A stretch of DNA of 64,000 nucleotides from Amycolatopsis roodepoortensis (GCF_014873915.1 NZ_JADBEJ010000005.1:186001-250000); one strand, 5' to 3'. Positions 1-7,704 are shown, counted from the first letter of the stretch. Made by a program: numbers and translations. The notes: generated by a model not told the origin, from the sequence alone.

Positions 1-722
1 ATCTGGACGTCCTACGAGCCGCCTCTGCCCAGGCCGATGGAGTGATCCACCTGGCCTTCGCCAACGACTTCAGCAGCCCCGAAGCCCTCGCGAACGCCGT
101 CGCCGAGGAAAGTGCGGCCCTGGCCGCCGTCGGTGAGGCGCTCGTCGGCACCGGCCGACCCTTCGTGACGTGTTCGGGCACGCCCGCCACGACTGGCCGC
201 GCCTCCACCGAGAGCGACCCGATTCCGGCCGACGGCCCGGTGGGCGGCCGCGGCCGCGCGGTCACCGGTGTCCTGGAGCTGGCTTCACGCGGAGTGCGGA
301 GCTCGGCCGTCCGCCTGCCGCGGACCGTCCACCATGACGGCATGGGCGGGTTCGCCGGTGTACTGACCGGGATCGCGCGGCAGAGCGGGGTGTCCGGTTA
401 CCCCGGCGATGGCACCCAGCGCTGGCCTGCCGTGCACGCCCTCGACGCCGCGGTCCTGTTCAGGCTCGCGCTGGAGAAGGCCGAAGCCGGCACCGCCTGG
501 CACGCCGTGGCCGACGAGGGCGACCAGGTGCGTGACATCGCCGCGGTCATCGGCGGGCGTCTGGGGCTGCCCGTCGAGTCGGTTCCGGTGGAGACCTACG
601 GCCCCCTCGGCGTCATCTTCGCGGCCGATCAGCCGTCGTCCAGCGCCCACACCCGCCGAGTGCTGGGCTGGAGTCCCCGGCATCTGGGCCTGCTGAAGGA
701 TCTGGAGAACATCCAGCCCTAG
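1..722 (+). CDS. NAD-dependent epimerase/SDR-like protein, 5' truncated
   Basis: The reading frame is open from the left edge (codons begin at base 3) to TAG at 720-722, so the N-terminal cofactor-binding half lies outside the window. The stretch DGVIHLAF near the edge is typical of atypical or extended SDRs that act on an NAD(P)-bound substrate, and the C-terminal part (RRVLGWSP, then LLKDLE) matches the end of that family. A GTG at 42 is in frame, but it sits inside the conserved strand and is not the start. The stop overlaps the stop of the convergent methyltransferase within one CTAG. The substrate cannot be told. Confidence 0.75.
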   Translation, partial: LDVLRAASAQADGVIHLAFANDFSSPEALANAVAEESAALAAVGEALVGTGRPFVTCSGTPATTGRASTESDPIPADGPVGGRGRAVTGVLELASRGVRSSAVRLPRTVHHDGMGGFAGVLTGIARQSGVSGYPGDGTQRWPAVHALDAAVLFRLALEKAEAGTAWHAVADEGDQVRDIAAVIGGRLGLPVESVPVETYGPLGVIFAADQPSSSAHTRRVLGWSPRHLGLLKDLENIQP

Positions 723-1411
723 ACGGCCTCTAGGACGAAGAACAGGAAGCTCAGAAAGGCGGTCTTGCCCGCGAGCTCGTCGGCGAAGCGCTCGTGCGCG
801 CCCGGCGCCGGAGGGGGCTCGCTGACCACCGCGGTCCGGAAGCCCGCCGCGGTGAACGCGTCGGTCATCGCGTGCAGCGGCCGATGCCAGTAGGTCAGCA
901 CGGCTTTCCGGCCGTCGAAGGTGTACTCGTCGGACCATTTGGCGGTCTGGAAGTAGTCGGCGCCGGGATGGACCAGTTTGAAGATGAGCGGGTGGTTGAC
1001 CGCCATGATCAGCCTGCCGCCGGGTTTCAGGACGCGCCGGATCTCGGCCAGCGGCGCGGCCCAGTCTTCGAGGTAGTGCAGGACGAGAGACGCGATGACG
1101 TCGTCGAAGGCGCCGTCGGGAAAGGGCAGCGGGGCGCCGATGTCGGCGACCTGGAGGGCCGCGTCGTCCCCGAGCCGCCGTCGGGCCAGCTCCAGCATCT
1201 TGGCGCTGGAGTCGAAGCCGGTCATGATCGCGCCTCGCTCGCGCAGTGCCTCGAACAGGGGGCCGGCGCCGCAGCCGGCGTCGAGGATCCGCCTGCCGGC
1301 CACGTCTCCCGCGAGGTCCAGGATCGCGGGTCGCGTGTAGTAGGCGTTGAGCAGGCTGTTCTCGGTCTCGGCCGCGTAGGCCTCGGCGAACGCGTCGTAA
1401 TCGTTTTCCAT
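719..1411 (-). CDS. Class I SAM-dependent methyltransferase
   Basis: The protein has 230 aa. LDAGCGAG at residues 43-50 is the SAM-binding motif I, FDSSAKML follows as the acidic loop, and LHYLEDW with a VLKPGGRL strand completes a ubiquinone/menaquinone-type (Methyltransf_11) fold. The ATG at 1411 was chosen because it overlaps the TGA of the upstream CGNR gene (TGATG). The longer frame to 1558 would run through that gene's zinc finger. Its position in one transcript with a CGNR regulator suggests co-expression. The methyl acceptor is unknown; a small metabolite is likely. Confidence 0.85.
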   Translation of the reverse strand: MENDYDAFAEAYAAETENSLLNAYYTRPAILDLAGDVAGRRILDAGCGAGPLFEALRERGAIMTGFDSSAKMLELARRRLGDDAALQVADIGAPLPFPDGAFDDVIASLVLHYLEDWAAPLAEIRRVLKPGGRLIMAVNHPLIFKLVHPGADYFQTAKWSDEYTFDGRKAVLTYWHRPLHAMTDAFTAAGFRTAVVSEPPPAPGAHERFADELAGKTAFLSFLFFVLEAV

Positions 1412-1977
1412 CAGGGATCCGATCCGGAATTCTTGCGGTGACTGGCGTTGAATCGCGCCTTCTTCTGGCGGTTTCCGCACGTGTTCATGTCGCACCATCG
1501 GCGGGTGCGGCTTTGGCTGGCGTCGAAGAAGGCGGCCCGGCAGGTCGGCGACGCGCACAAGGCGAATCGTCCATCACGTTCGCCCGCGATGAGGCTGATC
1601 GCGTCGGCGGCGATCACGCTGAGAGCGTCTTCCACGCGGGAAACCCGCCATCGCCGCTCCCCCGTGGGCGTCAGGACGGCCACCGGTCGTCCCCGGGCGC
1701 TGTGCTCGTTGATGACCCGGACGGCGGGCGCCGGGAGGGCTTCCTGGAGCGCGGTCGCTGTCGCGGCGGCGTGGATCGCTTCTCTCAGTTCCCGGGTGAG
1801 GTCCAGTTCGGCGGTGGTGCAGGACTCCACGGCGAGGCCGCTCACGGCCAGCCAGTCGACGAGCCGTTGCGGCGTGGGGATGCGCTCCACGGCGTCGCCA
1901 TGACGCTCCGTCAGCGTCGCCGTGAAGCTGGTCGCCAGCACGCTACCTAGGCGGAAGTCGGGAAAGCCAGCAGGCAT
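1411..1977 (-). CDS. CGNR zinc-finger transcriptional regulator
   Basis: This 188-aa protein has the two-part architecture of actinobacterial CGNR (formerly DUF1470) regulators: an N-terminal ABATE-type ligand domain (about 1-130) and a C-terminal zinc finger with Cys141, Cys146, Cys162 and Cys167, the last beginning the signature CGNR at 167-170. A basic tail follows. It is divergent from the epoxide hydrolase at 2040, and two copies of a 21-bp palindrome lie between them, so it probably controls both directions. The ATG at 1977 touches the first palindrome (from 1978), which fits autoregulation. Confidence 0.88.
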   Translation of the reverse strand: MPAGFPDFRLGSVLATSFTATLTERHGDAVERIPTPQRLVDWLAVSGLAVESCTTAELDLTRELREAIHAAATATALQEALPAPAVRVINEHSARGRPVAVLTPTGERRWRVSRVEDALSVIAADAISLIAGERDGRFALCASPTCRAAFFDASQSRTRRWCDMNTCGNRQKKARFNASHRKNSGSDP

Positions 1978-2021
1978 GGAACCACCTTAGCCGGTACCGT
2001 GGAACCGTCTTAGCCGGTTCC
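1978..2021. promoter_or_regulatory. Duplicated palindromic operator, CGNR/epoxide hydrolase
   Basis: Two 21-bp sites lie 23 bp apart. Site 1978-1998 starts GGAACCA and ends CGGTACC; site 2001-2021 has perfect 7-bp arms GGAACCG and CGGTTCC around TCTTAGC. Both keep CTTAGCCGGT in the centre. They fill the gap between the CGNR start (1977) and the hydrolase ribosome binding site, the expected place for a shared operator. Binding by the CGNR protein is inferred. Confidence 0.7.
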
Positions 2022-2039
2022 ACGATGGCAGGAGGTCTC

Positions 2040-3185
2040 ATGACCAACGAGGTGCGAGCATTCGAAACCCGGGCGACGGAGGCCGAACTCGAGGAGTTGC
2101 GTGCGCGATTGGCCGCGGCGCGGCTACCGGAAGCCGAGACGGTCCCTCGCTGGGGACAGGGCGTTCCGCTCGCCGACCTCGTCGACGTCGTGGACTACTG
2201 GCGCACGGGGTACGACTGGCGGTCGTTCGAAGAGCGCCTCGACCGGATCGGCCAGTTCCGCACCATCATCGACGGTCTGGGGATCCACTTCCTGCACCGC
2301 CGGTCCGCGCGCGCGGACGCCACTCCCCTGATCGTGACGCACGGCTGGCCGGGCAGTGTCGCCGAGTTCGTCGACGTGATCGAAGAGCTCGCGGATCCGG
2401 AGGACGCGGACGCTCCGGCGTTCCACGTCGTGGCCCCGTCGTTGCCGGGATTCGGGTACAGCGACCGGCCCGCCACCACAGGGTGGGGCACCGAGAAGAC
2501 CGCGGCCGCGTGGGTGGAGCTGATGGGAAGGCTGGGCTACGAAAGGTTCCTGGCCCACGGCGGCGACTGGGGAGGCAATGTCACCACGGTTCTCGGCGGC
2601 AGGTTCCCGTCGCACGTACTCGGCATCCACACGACGTTCGCACAGGGCCTGCCGGGGTCGTCCCTGGACGGGCTGACCGCGGTCGAGCGCGAGTGGGCCG
2701 AGCAGACCCGTGATTTCTGGGGCCGTCGCGCGGCTTATGCGAAACAGCAGGCGACGCGGCCACAGACCATCGGCTACTCACTCGTCGATTCGCCGGTCGG
2801 GTTGCTCGCCTGGATCCTCGACAAGTTCGCCGAGTGGTCGGACACCGAGGACAGCCCGTTCGAGACGATCTCCCGGGACCGCGTCCTCGACGACGTGACC
2901 CTGTACTGGCTGACGCGGACCGGCGCGTCGGCGGCCCGCATCTACTACGAAAGCCACGATTCGCTGGATCCCGGGCTCCGGGTCGACGTCCCGTCGGCGA
3001 TCACCATGTATCCCCGCGACATCGAGAAATGCCCGCGCCCCTTGGCGCAGGAGCGGTACCGGCGGATCGTCCGGTGGAACTCCCCCGAATCAGGCGGCCA
3101 TTTCCCGTCGCTGGAGGTTCCCGGATATTTCGTCAACGACCTGCGGGAAGGCCTCGCGGCGGTACTGGCCGCAGACCGTCATTGA
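2040..3185 (+). CDS. Epoxide hydrolase, EPHX1-type alpha/beta hydrolase
   Basis: The 381-aa enzyme has the N-terminal EHN domain of microsomal-type epoxide hydrolases (WGQGVPL and YWRTGYDW, residues 38-60) and an alpha/beta hydrolase core. HGWPGS (101-106) forms the oxyanion region, HGGDWGG (173-179) contains nucleophile Asp176, and GGHF near the C-terminus carries the catalytic His. It opens epoxides to diols. The start at 2040 was preferred over the ATG at 2025 because AGGAGG lies 5 nt upstream. A paralogue sits at 18920. The 3' end overlaps the convergent gene at 3133 by about 50 bp. Confidence 0.9.
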   Translation: MTNEVRAFETRATEAELEELRARLAAARLPEAETVPRWGQGVPLADLVDVVDYWRTGYDWRSFEERLDRIGQFRTIIDGLGIHFLHRRSARADATPLIVTHGWPGSVAEFVDVIEELADPEDADAPAFHVVAPSLPGFGYSDRPATTGWGTEKTAAAWVELMGRLGYERFLAHGGDWGGNVTTVLGGRFPSHVLGIHTTFAQGLPGSSLDGLTAVEREWAEQTRDFWGRRAAYAKQQATRPQTIGYSLVDSPVGLLAWILDKFAEWSDTEDSPFETISRDRVLDDVTLYWLTRTGASAARIYYESHDSLDPGLRVDVPSAITMYPRDIEKCPRPLAQERYRRIVRWNSPESGGHFPSLEVPGYFVNDLREGLAAVLAADRH

Positions 3186-3477
3186 GGGGGCTCAGGGGGA
3201 CGAAGCGCTCGCCGTCGAAGACCATCTCGAGCGGCGGACGTCGCGTGGCCGGCTGCCAGCCGGCGCGAAAGGCGTCGCGAATGGCGCGGCGGACCTGCGT
3301 CCGCGTCGGCAGGAAATCGTGGTGGTACGGGTCGAGAACGAGTATCTGCCCGTCGGTCCCGTCTTCCTTGACGCGGATCGCGCGCGTCGTCGTTTCCCAG
3401 TCGGCGTCGAGGTGCCAGAGGAACGATTGGCCGTTCCGCAGCGAGACTCGACGGGTGTCCTTCTCGGGCCAGGTCAT
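3133..3477 (-). CDS. Hypothetical protein, 114 aa, operon end
   Basis: I do not recognise the family. The protein has an aromatic core (SFLWHLDADW, LDPYHHDFLP), a helix with RAIRDAFRAGW, and no signal peptide or membrane segment. The ATG at 3477 overlaps the TGA of the dienelactone-hydrolase-like gene (ATGA), so it is translationally coupled as the last gene of the operon that starts at 5035. About 50 bp at its 3' end overlap the convergent epoxide hydrolase. The C-terminal Pro/Arg-rich tail may be unstructured. Confidence 0.6.
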   Translation of the reverse strand: MTWPEKDTRRVSLRNGQSFLWHLDADWETTTRAIRVKEDGTDGQILVLDPYHHDFLPTRTQVRRAIRDAFRAGWQPATRRPPLEMVFDGERFVPLSPLNDGLRPVPPRGLPAGR

Positions 3478-4217
3478 CCCAGTGTGCTGCCGAGAAGGGC
3501 GAGCAGTCGTTCCCAGTGGCACCGAGATCCGGCTTCGTCGAAGGCATCGGTGTCGGACATGGTGAAGCCGTGGACGGTGCCGGGGTAGACCTCGCAGCTA
3601 TAGCCGACGCCCGCCGCGTCGAACGCCTGGCTGATCTCGGTGATCGCCTCGGGTGTCATGTCGTTCTCGGCCAGTCCGAGGTGGACTTTCGCGGTGAGGC
3701 CGGGGATCTGCCGGTGCGGGCTGTCGGGTTCGCCGGTGACCAGGGCCCCGGGGTGGAAACCGGCGACGGCGGCGACGCGATCGGGGTGGGCGGTCGCGGT
3801 GCGCATCGCGAGGACGGCGCCCAGGCAGTAGCCGATCGTGGCGACCGGACCGCCGCTGACCTCGGGGCGGGAGGTGAGGAAGTCGAGGTACGCGGCGGCG
3901 TCGCTCAGGGCGCGTTCGGTGGTGTGCTCTTCGATGAGCGGCATGATCTGTTCGAAGAGCGCAGGCCGGTTTTCGGTGGTGATGTGCTCGGGCAGATCGA
4001 ACACGGGTGCCGGGCGGTAGCGGTGGAAGACGTTCGGGACGAGTACGCAGTAGCCGTGTCCGGCCAGTTCGCGGGCCATGTCCCACAGGGCGGGGCGTGG
4101 CCCGAACGCGTCCGGGTACATGAGGACACCCGGACGCGTTCCGCCGCCGTCGGGGAAGGCGGCGAAGGCGTCGGACGCGCCGTCCGGGGTGGGAATGCTC
4201 AGCGTGGTGGCGGGAAT
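3474..4217 (-). CDS. Dienelactone hydrolase family protein
   Basis: Counting from a proposed ATT start at 4217, this is a 247-aa alpha/beta hydrolase with the DLH nucleophile elbow GYCLGA (Cys131), an acid near LAENDMTP and the His in TVHGF. DLH enzymes open lactone rings such as dienelactones, though many homologues act on other esters. GAGGAG (4230-4225) sits 7 nt before ATT, and the predicted N-terminus MPATTLSIPTPDG matches the usual family start. The alternative is TTG at 4265, just after the upstream stop, which would add 16 residues. Confidence 0.8.
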   Translation of the reverse strand: MPATTLSIPTPDGASDAFAAFPDGGGTRPGVLMYPDAFGPRPALWDMARELAGHGYCVLVPNVFHRYRPAPVFDLPEHITTENRPALFEQIMPLIEEHTTERALSDAAAYLDFLTSRPEVSGGPVATIGYCLGAVLAMRTATAHPDRVAAVAGFHPGALVTGEPDSPHRQIPGLTAKVHLGLAENDMTPEAITEISQAFDAAGVGYSCEVYPGTVHGFTMSDTDAFDEAGSRCHWERLLALLGSTLG

Positions 4218-4267
4218 GGCGGTGCTCCTCGTCTCGTCGGTGTGATTCCGAACGTAGACGATCAAGC

Positions 4268-5035
4268 TCAGCTCAGCCGCAGCCGATCGGCCAGTCCGGC
4301 CGCGGTGAACGCGGCGACGAGGTCTTCGCGGCCTTCGGTGAAGTGGTCCCAGCTGTCGATGTGCACGGGGACGACCGTGCGGGCGCCGAGGATCCGCGTC
4401 GCTGCCGCGGCCAGCGCGCTGTCGAGGACGAGCAGGGCGCCGTCGAAGAGCGGCTTCAGCCGCGGAGCCCCGGCGAAGAGCACGGCGGTGTCGACCGGGC
4501 CGAATCGGTCGGCGACCTGCCGGACGGCGTCGAGCGAGGCGTTGTCGCCGCTGACGTAGACCGTCGGCAGGCCCTGGCCGGTGAGGACGAAGCCGACGAC
4601 GTCGCCGGTGATCTTCTCCGAGCCTTCCGGACCATGGAGCGCGGGCGCGCCGGTCACGGTCACGACACCTCCGCCGGGCCGGTCGAGCTCGACCGTTTCC
4701 CAGGTCCCCAGCCCTTTCGCGGTGCCGCCGAGCCTGCCCGCGCCACTGGGCGTGGTGAGTGTCAGGGGCACGTCCGCCAGCAGCTTCCGGCCGGTGTGGT
4801 CGAGGTTGTCGGGGTGCTCGTCGTGAGAGAGCAGGACGGCGTCGATGCGGCCGAGGTCCGCGGGGTCCACCGAGGCCGGCGCGGTCTTGGTGAGGCCGGG
4901 TCTCCCGTCGGGCCGCCCGTAGTAGCCGGGCTCGTCGAAGGTCGGGTCGGTCAGGAACCGCAGGCCGCCGTAGTCGATCACCGCGGTCGGGCCGCCGGAG
5001 ACCTGGATCGAGAGCTGTTCGCCGAGCTGATGCAT
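4268..5035 (-). CDS. MBL-fold metallo-hydrolase, UlaG-like
   Basis: This 255-aa protein carries the metal-binding signature SHDEHPDNLDH (residues 70-80), the H-x-x-H-x-D form seen in the UlaG/RNase Z-like branch. A later GDN segment and the C-terminal VPVHIDSWDHF supply further ligands. It is the first gene of a three-gene minus-strand operon with the DLH-like hydrolase and the 114-aa protein. GGAG lies 6 nt before the ATG. A CGNR gene and a nested palindrome lie directly upstream, so regulation by that protein is likely. Lactone or phosphodiester hydrolysis are possible; the substrate is not evident. Confidence 0.82.
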   Translation of the reverse strand: MHQLGEQLSIQVSGGPTAVIDYGGLRFLTDPTFDEPGYYGRPDGRPGLTKTAPASVDPADLGRIDAVLLSHDEHPDNLDHTGRKLLADVPLTLTTPSGAGRLGGTAKGLGTWETVELDRPGGGVVTVTGAPALHGPEGSEKITGDVVGFVLTGQGLPTVYVSGDNASLDAVRQVADRFGPVDTAVLFAGAPRLKPLFDGALLVLDSALAAAATRILGARTVVPVHIDSWDHFTEGREDLVAAFTAAGLADRLRLS

Positions 5036-5042
5036 CGATTCT

Positions 5043-5118
5043 CCTCACGGATAATGATTTCGTCTTCCGTGAGAACACTAGCCAGTTCTCACGGAAGAGT
5101 GCAACCATTTCCGTGAGG
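5043..5118. promoter_or_regulatory. Nested inverted repeat, MBL operon/CGNR region
   Basis: A perfect 13-bp repeat CTTCCGTGAGAAC (5064-5076) and GTTCTCACGGAAG (5085-5097) surrounds ACTAGCCA. Outside it lie a second pair of half-sites, CCTCACGGA (5043-5051) and TCCGTGAGG (5110-5118). The core resembles the 2001-2021 site (TAGCC-N-GTT). The outer half-sites reach the likely translation starts on both sides, which suggests a repressor operator or looping site. Confidence 0.65.
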
Positions 5119-5724
5119 ATCTACCATGGGTACGTGGACGACACCGCTGCCCTTCCCCCTGCTCCGGGTGCCGAGCAGTACGTCGCGCTGGCGCTGGCCA
5201 ACACGACGATCGCGTTGCCGGGCGGCCAGTACGTCGACCTTCTCGGCACGCCGGCCGCCGCGACGGAGTGGCTCGCCGAGCAGGGGCTCGCCCCGGTGGA
5301 TGCCGGTCTGCAGGAGATGTGCGCGGGCCTGGTCCGGTCGTTGCGTGAGCAGGTGCGGGTGCTGCTCGCGTCGAGGTCGTGCTCGGATCCGGCTCCGCAA
5401 AGCGCCCTCAACGCCGTCAACGAAGCGCTGAGCAAGGCGCCCACCGCGGAACTCCTGCGCTGGGACCCGGCCCGCGGGCTGTACCGCACCGCGTCGCATC
5501 CGATCACCCAGATCGTCGAGCACGCGTTGGCGACTCTCGCCGCCAACGCCGCGGATCTGCTGACCGGGCCGGACGCGGAGCGGATCGCCGCCTGTGGGTC
5601 GCCGCCGTGCACGCGGTTCTTCCTGCGCAACGGCCGGCGCCAGTGGTGTTCGGTGCGTTGCGGCGACCGCGCTCGCGCCGCCCGTGCCTATGCCAGGCGC
5701 TCGCAGCCGGCGGGTCAGCGATAG
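5113..5724 (+). CDS. CGNR zinc-finger transcriptional regulator
   Basis: The 203-aa protein has an N-terminal ABATE-like domain (EQYVALALANT, then GGQYVDLLGTP) and a C-terminal zinc finger with CGSPPC and CSVRC, ending in CGDR rather than CGNR. It is divergent from the MBL-fold operon over the nested repeat. The GTG at 5113 lies inside the outer half-site and gives the longest frame; GTG at 5134 is possible, and no clear ribosome binding site decides between them. The last 10 bp overlap the convergent monooxygenase gene. Confidence 0.82.
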   Translation: MRIYHGYVDDTAALPPAPGAEQYVALALANTTIALPGGQYVDLLGTPAAATEWLAEQGLAPVDAGLQEMCAGLVRSLREQVRVLLASRSCSDPAPQSALNAVNEALSKAPTAELLRWDPARGLYRTASHPITQIVEHALATLAANAADLLTGPDAERIAACGSPPCTRFFLRNGRRQWCSVRCGDRARAARAYARRSQPAGQR

Positions 5725-6848
5725 GACGCGAACTGGTCCAGCAAGGGCTTCGGCGAGTCTTCGGCGAAACACAGGGCGAGGCTTTCGGCGGATTCGGCGG
5801 CCGAAGCCGCACTACGCGGGAACAGGGCCGCCTCGTACGCACCGAGGGCGGCTTCGACGTCACCGGGATGCGCGGCGAGCGCCAGGCCGAGTTCGGCGCC
5901 GTCGAGCATCGCGAGGTTGGCGCCCTCTCCGGCGAACGGTGACATCAGGTGGGCGGCGTCCCCGAGCAGGGTGACGCCGGGGACCCGATCCCAGCGGTGA
6001 CCGATCGGCAGCGCGTGGATCGGCCGCGGGGTCAGCTCGCCGTCGGCGTCGGTGACCAGCGCCCGTAGTCCCGCGTCCCAGCCGTCGAAGTGGTCCAGGA
6101 TGGCCGTTTTGGCGACGGCGGTGTCGGTGAAGTCGAGGGTGGAGATCCAATTTTCGGCGGTCTTCAGCGCGACGTAGACGTGGAGGCTGCCGGTGGTGTC
6201 GTGATGCGCCAGGAACCCTTTGCCCGCACCGAGTGCGAAGAACATGCCGCCACCGACGAGTGCCGCGCTCGCCGGATGGCGGCGCTCGGCGTCGTTCAGA
6301 TGCACCTCGACGAAGGAGACGCCCTCATAGGCCGGTTCGGCGGCGGACACCAGTGGCCGGACCTTGGACCACGCGCCGTCGGCACCGATCAGCAGGTCCG
6401 TGGTGAACTTCGTGCCGTCGGCCAGGGCGACTTCGTGCCTGCCGCCGCCGAGCGGGTGGGCGCCGGCGACCTTCGCGCCCCAGCGCACGGTGCCTTCGGG
6501 CAGGGAGCCGAGCAGCAGGTCACGCAGATCGCCTCGGGCCACTTCCGGTCGTCCGCCCTCACCTTCGTCGGACTCCTCGTGATGCACCACCGCGTGCCGG
6601 TCGAGGATGCGCACGGCCTCGCCGCCGGGATGCACGATCTCCCGGAATTGGTCGTGCAGACCGGCGGCCCGCAACGCCGCCTGCCCGGAGTCGACGTGGA
6701 TGTCGAGCATTCCGCCCTGCGTGCGCGCGGACGGCGAGGCGTCCAGGTCGAAGACCGCGGCCTCGACGCCGTTCACGTGCAGGACCCTGGCCGAAGTGAG
6801 TCCGCCGAGTCCGGCACCGATGATCGCGATGGGGTGGTGTGTGGTCAT
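5715..6848 (-). CDS. TetX-like FAD-dependent monooxygenase
   Basis: This 377-aa flavoprotein has the FAD motif GAGLGG (about 10-15), GGMLDIHVDSGQAAL with an AGL helix, ARGDLRDLLL and GDAAHLMSPFAGEG (about 295-308). All align by eye with tetracycline-inactivating TetX enzymes, which have GGTLDLHKGSGQ and GDAAHLMPPFAGQG. These enzymes use NADPH and O2 to hydroxylate the substrate. Activity on tetracyclines is not assured, because many TetX-like enzymes act on other aromatics. The ATG at 6848 overlaps the stop of the upstream TetR gene (ATGA), and AAGGA precedes it. Confidence 0.85.
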   Translation of the reverse strand: MTTHHPIAIIGAGLGGLTSARVLHVNGVEAAVFDLDASPSARTQGGMLDIHVDSGQAALRAAGLHDQFREIVHPGGEAVRILDRHAVVHHEESDEGEGGRPEVARGDLRDLLLGSLPEGTVRWGAKVAGAHPLGGGRHEVALADGTKFTTDLLIGADGAWSKVRPLVSAAEPAYEGVSFVEVHLNDAERRHPASAALVGGGMFFALGAGKGFLAHHDTTGSLHVYVALKTAENWISTLDFTDTAVAKTAILDHFDGWDAGLRALVTDADGELTPRPIHALPIGHRWDRVPGVTLLGDAAHLMSPFAGEGANLAMLDGAELGLALAAHPGDVEAALGAYEAALFPRSAASAAESAESLALCFAEDSPKPLLDQFASYR

Positions 6849-7519
6849 GCCTGGTTCCTTTCGGCGGGGAGGCCGGTGTGGGTGATTCCGGTGATCAGCA
6901 CCCGCAGTCCCCACGCCATCCGTTGTTCGGGCGTTCCGGTGAGCAGGTCGTCCGCGTGGGCGGCGATCTGGGGGTGGGTCGTGTCGTCCGCGTCCCGCAC
7001 GGCGCGGGCCAGCGCGTCCCATTCCTCCGGTGACTCCTCGTCGGCGTGTTCGGCCGCGGTCGCCGTCGCGTGCTGCAGGAGGATGTCGATCCCCCATGCG
7101 CGCCGTTCGGGCGCCACGTCACCCTCGGCGAGGAGAGCGAGCAGGCTTTCGCACAGCGCGAGGTAGTTCTCGCCGCTCGGGCGGGCCACCAGCGCGGACA
7201 GGGCCAGTCCGGGGTACTCGAGCAACGTCGCGGTGTAGGCCGTGAGCAGCCGTTCGAGCCGGTCACGCCAGTCGCCGTCGGACGGCGGCGGGGCGATCGT
7301 GCCGAGGAGTTCGTCCAGGATCGCCGCGTGCAGCTCGGCGGTGTTGCGGACGTAGACGTAGAGCGAGGCCGCGCCGGTGTCGAGTTCCTGCGCGAGACGG
7401 CGCATCGTGACCTTCCGGAGGCCTTCCTCGCGCAGGATCGCGACCGCGGTGGCGACGATGCCGTCGCGGGTCAACGCGGGTTTGGCCGGTCGTTCCCGGC
7501 GGCTCTTCTCGGGTGCCAT
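6845..7519 (-). CDS. TetR family regulator (TetR_C type)
   Basis: The 224-aa protein has a classical N-terminal helix-turn-helix (REEGLRKVTMRRLAQELD, then ASLYVYVRN) and a TetR_C-like ligand domain with PGLALSALVARPSGENYL. The ATG at 7519 follows the 29-bp operator at 7532-7560 directly. It forms an overlapping operon with the TetX-like gene and is divergent from rox, so it probably represses its own operon and perhaps rox. The inducer is unknown. Confidence 0.87.
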   Translation of the reverse strand: MAPEKSRRERPAKPALTRDGIVATAVAILREEGLRKVTMRRLAQELDTGAASLYVYVRNTAELHAAILDELLGTIAPPPSDGDWRDRLERLLTAYTATLLEYPGLALSALVARPSGENYLALCESLLALLAEGDVAPERRAWGIDILLQHATATAAEHADEESPEEWDALARAVRDADDTTHPQIAAHADDLLTGTPEQRMAWGLRVLITGITHTGLPAERNQA

Positions 7520-7531
7520 ACGACCATGGTA

Positions 7532-7560
7532 CCGAACATGTTCGTTACGAACATGTTCGG
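7532..7560. promoter_or_regulatory. TetR-type palindromic operator
   Basis: Perfect 13-bp arms CCGAACATGTTCG (7532-7544) and CGAACATGTTCGG (7548-7560) flank TTA. Each arm also contains the self-complementary GAACATGTTC. It lies 13 bp upstream of the TetR start and on the rox-facing side, the usual position for TetR autoregulation. Binding is inferred. Confidence 0.75.
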
Positions 7561-7578
7561 CAGGTCTCGAAACGACAA

Positions 7579-7605
7579 TGGCAGGGAGATCGACTCTCCC
7601 TGCCA
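7579..7605. promoter_or_regulatory. Hairpin between TetR operator and rox
   Basis: TGGCAGGGAGA (7579-7589) and TCTCCCTGCCA (7595-7605) can form a perfect 11-bp stem with loop TCGAC. There is no T-tract after it. It could be a second operator or a hairpin that insulates the two divergent promoters. Confidence 0.4.
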
Positions 7606-7627
7606 CTTCCAACGTATAACGCACCAG

Positions 7628-7647
7628 GGGGCTTGCGGCAAGACCCC
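7628..7647 (+). promoter_or_regulatory. Rifamycin-associated element (RAE)-like site
   Basis: GGGGCTTGCGGCAAGACCCC lies 57 bp upstream of the rox start. It is an imperfect inverted repeat and closely matches, from memory, the published rifamycin-associated element (about 19 bp, GGGGCTTGCGGCAAG core) found upstream of rifamycin-inactivating genes in actinomycetes. That implies rifamycin-responsive expression of the downstream gene. The match was judged by eye. Confidence 0.8.
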
Positions 7648-7704
7648 GGTGGTGCCGCAGAATCCTCCGCCGTACCGGCTCTAGCTCGACAAACAGGGGG
7701 ACTC

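Noticed and set aside
3474..5108. One long frame covering both the MBL and DLH genes
   Set aside because: The upstream part is in the wrong frame for the MBL motifs and is Arg/Pro-rich; only the DLH part from 4217 is supported.
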